Source: Branchiostoma floridae (Eukaryota; Chordata; Leptocardii; Amphioxiformes; Branchiostomatidae). From it: DNA of 64,000 nucleotides. The translations under genes and the position numbers were made by a program. Of this stretch, positions 35,301-43,315 are shown piece after piece. Where the stretch lies: NCBI RefSeq assembly GCF_000003815.2, contig NC_049987.1, positions 2,380,569 to 2,444,568 on the forward strand, given 5' to 3'. Positions within the stretch are counted from its first letter, which is position 1. Every line of letters begins with the position of its first letter. A model generated the notes under the pieces. It was not told the origin of the DNA. It saw only the letters and a program-made list of their open reading frames with translations, and searched no databases.

Positions 35301-37866
35301 GAATCCCACACAAAGGTAACTTTATTCTCAAACTTGGGCACCCCACAGAAAGGTAAGTTTATTCTCAAACTTGGGCACCCCACAGAAAGGTAAGTTCATC
35401 CTCACACTTAGGAACCCCACAGAAAGGCGAGGCCAATTTCATCCTCACACTTAGGAACCCTACAGATAGGTAAGGCCAAGTTCATCCTCACACTTAGGAA
35501 CCCTACAGATAGGTAAGGCCAATTTCATCCTCACACTTAGGAACCCTACAGATAGGTAAGACCAAGTTCATCCTCACACTTAGGAACCCTACAGATAGGT
35601 AAGACCAAGTTCATCCTCACACTTAGGAACCCTACAGATAGGTAAGGCCAAGTTCATCCTCACACTTAGGAACCCTACAGATAGGTAAGGCCAAGTTCAT
35701 CCTCACACTAAGGAACCCTACAGATAGGTAAGGTCAAGTTCATCCTCACACTTAGGAACCCCACAGAAATGTAAGTTTATTGTCACATTTATTAACCCCA
35801 CAGAAAGGTAAGTTCATCCTCACACTTAGGAATCCCACAGAAAGGTAAGTTCATCCTCACACTTAGGAATCCCACAGAAAGGTAAGTTTATTCTCAAACT
35901 TGGGCACCCCACAGAAAGGTAAGTTCATCCTCACACTTAGGAACCCCACAGAAAGGCGAGGCCAATTTCATCCTCACACTTAGGAACCCCACTGAAATGT
36001 GAATTAATCCTCACACTTAGGAACCCCACTGAAATGTGAGTTAATCCTCACACTTAGGACCCCACAGAAAGATGAGGCCAATTTCATCCTCACACTTAGG
36101 AACCCCACTGAAAGGTGAGGCCAATTTCATCCTCACACTTAGGAACCCCACTAAAATGTGAGTTCATCCTCACACCTAGGAACTTTGAGGAAAATGTCTG
36201 ACAGACATCGAAACGTCAGCTAAGCTGAGATTAACTGGTTGTGTAGAGGAAAGCTCATATATCCCATAACGTTAAACCGTTTGAATATGCTTTCTCTCTG
36301 CAGGTTGTACTCCGACTATCTCTTCTGGAAGTTCTTACATGTGAAGAGGTCAAATACAGATTTCCACACGAGGGTTATTCTAACTCTCCGTATCTCAGGC
36401 NNNNNNNNNNNNNNNNNNNNNNNNNNNNNNNNNNNNNNNNNNNNNNNNNNNNNNNNNNNNNNNNNNNNNNNNNNNNNNNNNNNNNNNNNNNNNNNNNNNN
36501 GGTTCTCTGTTTCCCTAAGAGATAGAGTTGGCACCGAAACCGATCTTCCTTCATCTGGAACAGTAAGCACTAACGTTGAATTATCAAAAACTTGTCCTGT
36601 CCTATTAGACATAGTACTTTTTAATCTCGTTCTTAAATTTAGATATACTGCGTAGATTTCAATCTCGTCTCCAGGCTAAACTATGTATTTTTTTTATCTC
36701 GTCCCCGGGATAGACTACATATTTTATGAACCTCGTCCCCAGGTTAGGCTGTATACTTTTTAAAAATCTCTTCAGGCCTCTGACGCTCGACAGGATTTCC
36801 GTTCAAAATCTAGGAGACGGAAAAAATTCAGGCTGGCGAGAACTCGTCTCCAAGTTAGAAGACGTATTTTTCAATTTTGTTTATCCCGTCCCCAGGTTCG
36901 CCTGCGGCGGGGGCTGTACGAGGTGTACCTGCGGGACTGGTTGTCTATTTTCCCGCGTGACCAGATTCTCGTTCAGCGTCTAGAGGATCATGCTAGGGAC
37001 CCAAACACAACCATGACGAGGGTTCTCAACTTCCTGGATCTTGGTCAGTATTGATAATCATACTTTTATAATTTCAAGTCACTGCTGAAGGCTGAGTGCA
37101 AGTAACGCTAATTAAACTTTTTCCGTGGTGTACCCAATGTCCGTTGGTTAAGAAAACAGCACTGATTCTATTTCAAATCCAAAAGTCAACAGACGGTGGT
37201 TCAAACTGGAAACTTGTGAAAATATTGCGATTCGAAACCACTATCCGTCAACTTGATATACTAAATTGGATTCTTGGAAGCAGAGGAAGATGAAAGGCCC
37301 CACTTTTTCCACAATTTGTTTGGATTCTGCAATTTTAAGAGGAAAGCGGCTTTCTGTTCTTTCTGGGGAATGTCTTCGTGACATCTCGTGATTCTTTTAG
37401 TTTCGTTAAATCAAAACGTGTTTCGTCCCCCACTGCTTTAGATCTACACAGTATTTACTATGATTATTATTGTGTTTACTTACGCCTGGTATCCAAACCT
37501 ATTATTGTAGCTGATCATGAGTCTCTTCGCCCTTTGAGTGAAACGACCACGCAGCTATAATAGGTTTATATACCATGATATTAGAGCTTTAATAGATCTT
37601 TGAAGAGTCCTTGGTTCTTGCCATCTTACCAATAAACCAGTATTTGAACAACTTTTGTTTTAATCCACTTTACAGGACCTGTCCGAAAAAAATCCATCTT
37701 CGGCTTCCGCAAGAGAAATTCCCAGAAAAGAAAGTATGACAGCATAGGCCAGATGTTGCCGAAGACCCGGCGGATTCTGAACGAGTTTTACCGACCGTAC
37801 AACGAGCGACTTGCGGAGCTTTTAAACAATGCGGACTTTCTGTGGCAGAAGGAGAGTTCTGTCTGA
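29345..37866 (+). CDS. CHST15: CHST15-like Golgi sulfotransferase (gap in exon 6)
   Basis: Resembles vertebrate carbohydrate sulfotransferase 15, which transfers sulfate from PAPS to C-6 of 4-sulfated GalNAc in chondroitin sulfate. Exons: 29345-29638, 30240-30376, 31078-31220, 33096-33203, 33730-33886, 36304-36400 (runs into 100 Ns), 36896-37043, 37676-37866 (stop 37864-37866). Phases agree except across the gap. It is a type II membrane protein: cytoplasmic start, membrane anchor ALVLCACLLTLLFLYGY, then a luminal stem with N-T-S and N-M-T sequons. Key motifs are LPKEFLPDYKNPCWFEK, the 5'-phosphosulfate loop GMPKCGTTDLY, KNEPNWWT, the 3'-phosphate motif KFILTLRNPTDR followed by LYSDYLFW, and RLRRGLYEVYLRDWLSIF. 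I chose ATG 29,345 because an earlier ATG at 29,325 is out of frame. About 30 residues are probably lost in the gap. Amphioxus may have several paralogues, so orthology is not certain. Confidence 0.9.
30396..30600. repeat. (ACTC)n-rich microsatellite
   Basis: Long imperfect run of CACT/TCAC tetramers immediately after CHST15-like exon 2. It creates a misleading Leu/Thr/His/Ser-rich open frame. Confidence 0.9.
30670..31045 (+). mobile_element. LINE 3' fragment with tail
   Basis: The frame ending at 30,870 gives CSRYAILRNELFTFLESS, then FVYIFRCHNSHNAKIGKYI and IKDCFAIRK, the usual C-terminus of CR1/jockey-like LINE ORF2. An AT-rich 3' tail follows with TGTCGTGCAATAAAGTT and ends in ATCAATCAACC repeats. 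It lies in intron 2 of the CHST15-like gene, in sense. Confidence 0.75.
31311..31541. mobile_element. MITE with TACCCCTGTCACATT ends (copy 1)
   Basis: Starts TACCCCTGTCACATT and ends AATGTGACAGGGGTA. Its middle contains GCCATACTTTGTACCTTGTA and TTGTTGTGCAATAGAGTT, closely resembling the LINE tail at about 30,985-31,025. An inverted second copy lies at 50,231-50,461. Found in intron 3 of the CHST15-like gene. Confidence 0.85.
32733..32907. mobile_element. Short foldback MITE, 175 bp
   Basis: Nearly the whole element is two ~75-bp arms in inverted orientation: left AGATCCTACAATGGCATAAG, right the inverse, sharing GATAGTACCAAACTGGCCAA. Predicted to form a strong hairpin. It lies in intron 3 of the CHST15-like gene. 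Confidence 0.85.
33215..33700 (+). mobile_element. Three head-to-tail SINE body fragments
   Basis: Three copies (about 33,235-33,370, 33,440-33,545, 33,615-33,700) each contain a version of CTTCGGTTGGGGAGGTAAA, then GGCATTGGAAGGAGA-like text, then AAACAGGCTATA-like text. The same body occurs inverted at 56,860-56,940. They fill intron 4 between exons 4 and 5 of the CHST15-like gene. Tandem arrangement suggests local duplication rather than three insertions. Confidence 0.65.
33852..36180 (+). repeat. Exon-donor minisatellite, roughly 50 x ~43 bp
   Basis: Each unit consists of ~35 nt copied from the 3' end of CHST15-like exon 5 (coding KFILTLRNPTDR) and an 8-nt start of the intron, AG|GTAAGGCC. 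The first copy is the real exon end and donor at 33,886/33,887; the rest follow downstream without a break. Later units are shorter or diverged (for example CCCCACAGAAAGGTAAGTT, ~36-38 bp), and a block starting near 34,371 recurs near 35,201 and again near 35,731, showing higher-order duplication. Most units keep a GTAAG donor core. Reading through the first donor gives an immediate in-frame TAA (GAT AGG TAA). Confidence 0.96.
36401..36500. other. Assembly gap of 100 N
   Basis: The gap lies inside CHST15-like exon 6, about 220 bp after the minisatellite array, and removes the exon end and its donor. A fixed length of 100 suggests an unknown true size. Confidence 0.98.
36640..36900 (+). repeat. 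Degenerate reiteration of a 3' splice site
   Basis: The acceptor of CHST15-like exon 7 (CCCGTCCCCAG|GTTCGCC at 36,896) has imperfect relatives upstream at about 36,665 (CTCGTCTCCAG|GCTAAAC), 36,705 (CTCGTCCCCGG|GATAGAC), 36,732 (CTCGTCCCCAG|GTTAGGC) and 36,843 (CTCGTCTCCAA|GTTAGAA). A decayed copy of exon 7 text (GGATTTCCGTTCAAAATCTA beside AGATTCTCGTTCAGCGTCTA) lies at about 36,790-36,820. Confidence 0.65.
37180..37345 (-). mobile_element. LINE 3' fragment related to 11,820-13,100
   Basis: About 60 bp around 37,256-37,330 match the 3' end of the LINE at 11,990-12,050 (TTCTTGGAAGCAGAGGAAGA beside TTCTGGAAGCAGTGGAAGA, then CCCACTTTTTC). It lies in intron 7 of the CHST15-like gene. Confidence 0.5.
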
Positions 37867-37944
37867 GACTCTTTGTATATTTGTTTGACCAACCAGTCAT
37901 TCTCAAACCTAAGTTCGTAGATTTAAGTAGAGGGAAACACAGGA

Positions 37945-38205
37945 GAAACACACATAGCAGAAGAGGAGAATCTCCTGTGTGTATCCTCCGTTTTCCCTGG
38001 TTAGGTGGTTCCTAATGTTTGCTTTGGAGAATATATATTCGAAAGGTTTCCTTATTGCCAATTAGAAACTGTGATTCCAATGTGTTTCTCATGAGTTTCA
38101 TGGTAATCAATCACTAATAGGAGGAGAGCATAGCAACAGCATGCTGGCAGGTCCTTGTGTTTCTGTTGGTGGGGTAGTTGGTCACGGATATCAGATATAT
38201 TGATT
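37945..38205. repeat. Dispersed repeat, copy 2 (with 24,480)
   Basis: Same-orientation partner of 24,480-24,725. It begins about 80 bp after the CHST15-like stop codon, so it probably forms part of that 3' UTR. Confidence 0.75.
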
Positions 38206-38419
38206 CTTTTGCGTTTCGATAGCACTCTCTTGTAAAAATTAAACCGTAGTTTCAGGTGAAGATCTTAAATGTACATTATGAAGTGTCCATCCTCGCATGG
38301 GCCGATTTTGTTTTTAATTCGATTTTGAACAGTCCGTTTCTACATAAGGAGAAGGGCGGAGTGAAAATTGCTGAACTTGCTCATAAGCAAATACCTTTCT
38401 AGTCTAAATTCCAATTTTC

Positions 38420-38768
38420 TAAGTGTGGACACTCGTTTGGGTGCCTTGGCAATCATATGTGAAATAAGCATTTCCCAAGACATTGTGGACGCTAAATAAG
38501 TTCCTATATACTTATGAGACTTTACAGAGTTAATAACATAGTTATTTTTGTCAATTTTCTACAGTCAAACTTGGACTAAACTAACATAGGCAGTTAGTGT
38601 TGTTTATGTGAAGATAGGATACTTCACCAAACAGATTCCTTTGTAGACAAATGTATCAATGTTTTTAGTATTGCACGTTCACATACAATTAGTTCCAGTT
38701 GGACCTGATCCTCTGGGCCTGGACCGTACCTGTACCTAAATTTTCTGTACCGTTACCCGATCCTAGCA
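38420..38768. mobile_element. hAT-type MITE, 5'-truncated copy
   Basis: The right end (TTTCTGTACCGTTACCCGAT, then CCTAG) and interior words (CTGATCCTCTGGGCCTGGAC, CAGTTAGTGTTGTTTATG) match the 15,391 family. The left terminus is not visible. Confidence 0.55.
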
Positions 38769-38789
38769 CTAACCCTTTAGCAAATTTTT

Positions 38790-40070
38790 GCAAATAAAAG
38801 AAGCCCATTTCTACAAATATAAACGTTTTTATTAATCAATTTCATTTCTTAATTACTAGTAATTCTTTATTATTATTGAGGATGTTGAGTGAATGTAGAG
38901 TGTAATAGAAGGTCACGCAAACGACAATGAAAGGTTAACATGGAAATATATATAAAAACAAATCTGACATGTTTTGCATAGCTAGCAATGTTAGCGAAGT
39001 AATAAGTGTTGCAACTGCACTGAATCATTGCATTCTTCCATTCTTCCACTGAATCCTAGGGCTCAAGGCTTTTTACCACACAAGCGGTAAGATGCAAAAG
39101 AAAACGTTTGTATCCCTTTAAAACCCTATGAATTTCGAAAACTTCTCTTGAATACAAAGATGCCAATATCAGAGCGTTACATGGATCATAAATGCCCCCT
39201 AGCAGTCGATGTTAGTATTGCAGAAGAAATAACTAATAATTGCAATGACGATATGAATCGTTAGGGGTCCTCAATGACACGTGTCGAATGTCCACATGCC
39301 CCCAATGACATTTGCAAAGCCTGCAAATTTAGTTTCCAGGCTTTTCTAGAATAAATCAAGCAGAATAAATCAAAATAGATACAGGAAGTTTCAATACCGA
39401 TTTTCCACGCGTAAACAAAAAGACTTACCAGTCAACATTGAGGACGAAATATTATAATGAGTTTACCTATACTGTACTAACACAATTATCACCTAAGGAG
39501 TACCTAAGTATTATTCATATGAATCTTATGGAATTGATATGATCCATGTGCACTTCTCAGAAACATACGAGTGATACGAATTTTCTCACAATATTTTCGT
39601 CTAGTTGTATATGTTTCATAAAACCCCGAAAACTATTAATTCCGCATGTGTCTTATTTATGGATCGTATGAGCTCTGTAAAATGCGTATGTATTCCAGTG
39701 AACCCTTATTGATTCCGTAAAATTCTCTTTAATATTATAATGGTTACGAAAAAAATATACGGATTGCTAGCTGTAGGGAGTCCCAACGACACATAGCGAT
39801 TATCCACATGCTCCAATGACAACGCCTACAATTGGAGCCTCCATTCCTGTCAGTTACAAATTCAATGAAATAGAGCAAAATCAAACAAAAAAAACACACT
39901 ACAGGCGATCTGTATTTCTTATGTATTTCTTGCAATTATCCGGACGGTGCAATAGTCCAAAGTTATCGAGCTGGACCGCACCGGTTTGGGGATTTTGGGA
40001 TTCCGTGCATTTAACAGAAGTGTGCAGTTATCCGTTGTGCAAATAACCGGCTTCTACTGTATTTCAAATG
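38790..40070. other. AT-rich spacer with repeats
   Basis: No exon seen. A ~50-bp text at 39,262-39,312 (around TGTCCACATGCCCCCAATGA) recurs degenerately at 39,778-39,826. At about 39,920-40,065 the words GTGCAGTTATCCGTTGTGC and AAATAACCGGCTTCTACTG resemble the ends of pogo/Tigger-like transposons; the other end was not found. Confidence 0.5.
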
Positions 40071-40074
40071 ATTA

Positions 40075-40335
40075 AGTTTGAGCTGCAGTCAAGGAAATGG
40101 CTTTAGAGCATAATATTTTTTTTTTCAATTTTAATCATCCTTTTTATCTCGTGTGGGATATAAAGCTGTGAGTTTCCTCTACTGGGGTCTGTTCTGTGCT
40201 AAAAACTGAGATACAGCCCCGGTGATCCCTATGGCTGCTGAATCAAGTGCATCTCTATGTAGTTTTGGGACATCTTTTTTCCTCTTCCCTATTGAGCCCA
40301 ATGTATAGCACCTTATCATCTGATCTCACAATTGT
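40075..40335 (-). mobile_element. LINE fragment, copy 2 (with 25,115)
   Basis: Same-orientation match to 25,115-25,380 (GGGGTCTGTTCTGTGCTAAA, then GTGATCCC, then TCTATGTAGTTTTGGGACAT). The coding part is more decayed than in copy 1. Confidence 0.65.
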
Positions 40336-40688
40336 CCACAGTTCATTTAAGGCTGCTAATTATACCGTTTGAATTGCCAGAACACACCCGTGCCATCTGA
40401 CAAACGCTGAGAAAAGGGGCGTTCAGTAACATTGTCAGCGTAAACTGAGCTCAGATTTCAAGGACATTACCCCATACTGTGGCAAACCAAGGTGGCTAAT
40501 ATTAAATTTTATATTATTAACCTCCCTGATGAGCTGCTGTTGAAGGATTCCACCAAAGCGAAGAGTGTGCTGTAAATCCATATTAGCTTGAAAGTTCATC
40601 TGTGTTGGTAGAAGTCATTATTGAAGTAGTTTAACTGTAATATTCAACACACAAATTGGGTGAGTGGAGTTTGTTGCATACCATAGCT

Positions 40689-40717
40689 GATTGATTGATT
40701 GATTGATTGATTGATTA
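40689..40717. repeat. (GATT)n microsatellite
   Basis: About seven GATT units. Confidence 0.95.
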
Positions 40718-41053
40718 AACTAATTTAGTTCAATAATTAAATCAATATGTTAAGCATGGAGTGTTAATTTGTTCATGAGCACGCGATTCTCATGATAAAT
40801 GTTTTTATCTCTCGCTCTCGAACATACATTCTATACGCTCTAAAATATGCATTCTGATGCTATACGCAATTGGAGGTCTGTGCCCCTTACCAAACGACTA
40901 TGAAAAAAAAATGCTTGGTACCTCCAATAACGTCACTGTATGTTACACTGACGCTTGTATTCCAATCTTCAGCCCCTGGCAAGATGTGTACACCGAACAA
41001 GAAATACCTCACACAAAAACCTGTTGAAGATAGATATCATGCGAAGTGCTTTT

Positions 41054-41483
41054 AACACCCTCCAGGTTAATTTTGGACTTCCAGATTAATTCCGGACAAA
41101 CCTTAATCATTTGAAAAACGATTGACCACACATGAATTAAGATTTTCAACTATGGTCTATTAAAAGGTAATTAACATATAGATAGCAATTTGACGTCTCC
41201 AGGAAGAAAGCTTTTGGAAAATTTTGGCTTTAGGTTCCCAGAATTCTGGAGAATTCTGACTTAGGTTCCCAGAATTCTGACTCTGAGCCAGAATTCTGGC
41301 TCAGGTTCCCAGAGTTCTCCAGAATTGGCTTTGTTGCTGGAGACATCTAATTGCAATCTACATATTAATCACCTTTTAATACACCATAATTTCAAATCTT
41401 AATTCATTTGGTTAATTGTTTTTCAAATGATTAAAGTTTGTCCGGAATTAATCTGGAAGTCCAAAATTAACCTGGATGGTGTT
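41054..41483. mobile_element. Foldback MITE with ~150-bp arms
   Basis: Left arm begins AACACCCTCCAGGTTAATTT, right arm ends with its near-exact inverse; the arms continue through GATTAATTCCGGACAAAC and TAATCATTTGAAAAAC and stay paired for about 150 bp. The loop contains reiterated CCCAGAATTCTGG words, themselves palindromic. Confidence 0.9.
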
Positions 41484-41654
41484 TTTTATCTTACGGAATC
41501 CAAATCGTATTTCAGAGTTTCCACTGTTTTGCCAGTGAAGAGGAGAGGGCTTACTGAATATTGTTTGCTTAGGTCCAAACCTTATTCAATATGAGTTAAA
41601 AAGCCATATGGATGATGTCAGCACTTTCACTTATTGCCCCTTATTAGAGACGCT

Positions 41655-41892
41655 CTGCTATTGGTCAATTTTAGGCCAATTAATGTTCATTCGAGTACCT
41701 ACGTGTCACCATGACGTCAGCTTCAGACAATCACCACGCCCATATAAGTAAGACTAATCAAACCTTGTTTGTTACACTCCGCTGCGTAACGGCCACGCCG
41801 AGCTCGCACGACAAGACGACTGAGAACAGCCCTTCGTGACCTCCTTTCCAAGAGAATACAAACTGTCAATAGGCTGCCCAGCTTGAGAGGTA
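41655..41892 (+). promoter_or_regulatory. Orphan promoter-like cluster with untranslated first exon
   Basis: An inverted CCAAT box (ATTGG near 41,661), a perfect CRE (TGACGTCA at 41,712-41,719) and a TATA-like CATATAAG (41,741-41,748) are properly ordered. About 30 bp further lies a ~120-nt GC-richer stretch without ATG, ending in a strong splice donor GAGAG|GTAAGT at 41,890. No coding exon was found downstream on this strand before 43,300. It could start a non-coding RNA, a missed gene, or be the LTR-like end of a retroelement: AATAAAGGC follows at about 41,965. Confidence 0.4.
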
Positions 41893-42094
41893 AGTTTAGA
41901 GAAACGTAAGGTAGGTATATTTTCTGAATTCAAATCACCTGGTGACAAGTAATTCATATGTCGTAATAAAGGCAACTAGACGCTTCCAAAACGTTGCCAA
42001 GAAAACTTAAAGCTGCATTTGGAATTTAAAGAGCAGCATCGCTTTCAAATAACTTTCACAGGGCCAAATTATTAGAGAGAGCACTTCCTCTCCC

Positions 42095-42770
42095 ACTAAG
42101 GACTGTCATTACAGAATGTACGCGTACGGCTATAGGCACAGTCCTCACACACCATGGACTGTCAGCACAGAATTTAAGGCTATAGGCACAGTCCTCACAT
42201 ACCATGGACTGTCAGCACAGAATGGACGGCTATAGGCCCAGTCCTCACATACCATGGACTGTCAGCACAGAATGGACGGCTATAGGCCCAGTCCTCACAT
42301 ACCATGGACTGTCAGCACAGAATGGACGGCTATAGGCCCAGTCCTCACATACCATGGACTGTCAGCTCAGAATGGACGGCTATAGGCCCAGTCCTCACAT
42401 ACCATGGACTGTCAGCACAGAATGGACGGCTATAGGCCCAGTCCTCACATACCATGGACTGTCAGCACAGAATGGACGGCTATAGGCCCAGTCCTCACAT
42501 ACCATGGACTGTCAGCACAGAATGGACGGCTATAGGCCCAGTCCTCACATACCATGGACTGTCAGCACAGAATGGACGGCTATAGGCCCAGTCCTCACAT
42601 ACCATGGACTGTCAGCACAGAATGGACGGCTATAGGCCCAGTCCTCACATACCATGGACTGTCAGCACAGAATGGACGGCTATAGGCACAGTCCTCACAT
42701 ACCATCGACTGTCATCACAGAAGGTACGGCTATAATAGGCCCGGTACTCACATACTAAGGACTGTCAGAA
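42095..42770. repeat. 50-bp minisatellite, ~13 copies
   Basis: Unit contains GTCCTCACATACCATGGACT, then GTCAGCACAGAATGG and CGGCTATAGGCCCA, exactly 50 bp, with about ten nearly identical copies from 42,170 to 42,670 and decayed copies at each edge. On the minus strand every unit contains ATG|GTATGTGAG, a good splice-donor match, but no real exon could be linked to it. Confidence 0.95.
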
Positions 42771-43315
42771 TACTTATTTGGTTTTTAGAGACAGTAAGTA
42801 GTGTTATGTAATTATATTATGTAATGTCAAAAGTGCGATGTATTACCTATAATACCATTTGGTACTTGTACATTTATTCATATCGAAGCCAAGAAGGCTA
42901 GTTGTTTCTTTATCCACATTATCAATGAATAAAACTATCAAGATACCAAGTAACTGAAATTTTTATTTCTATTCTTTACAATACTCAGCAGTATCAAGCT
43001 AAACAAGATACACGCTTGACCTTGTCATCGTTTGTGTCCTACAAATTTGTTAATAAAATCTTTAGAAGATTCTGTATTGAAATGCTAACCGTAAGATTAA
43101 TATATAGTCGTATATCAAATAGAGCCTATGATCCTATGATCCACTGCTCACTGAGTCACGTGTTCTATCTGCATAACATGACGTTGCGGCAGCAGTGGAT
43201 TGTTCATTTCTTGACAAAGACTGGTGTTGTTAAGTCGAAAATTTGGGTGAGTCCAATGTTGTGTTGGATATTACAGTTAATTAGTTCAAGAAGCTTTAAA
43301 CTGATGATGCTTGTG
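42771..43315. other. Probable 3' UTR of the NRF-6-like gene
   Basis: No independent gene. The minus-strand polyadenylation signal lies at 42,962-42,967. An open frame on the plus strand at 43,016-43,447 overlaps the last NRF-6-like exon in antisense and has no family features. Confidence 0.5.
42962..42967 (-). promoter_or_regulatory. Candidate polyadenylation signal, NRF-6-like gene
   Basis: AATAAA on the minus strand (TTTATT on plus), about 350 bases after the stop codon at 43,316. Confidence 0.45.

Noticed and set aside
33852-36180. Direct-repeat array that could suggest CRISPR or a repeat protein
   Set aside because: No spacers, and the unit length (about 43 bp) is not a multiple of three and contains stops, so it is neither CRISPR nor a coding repeat.
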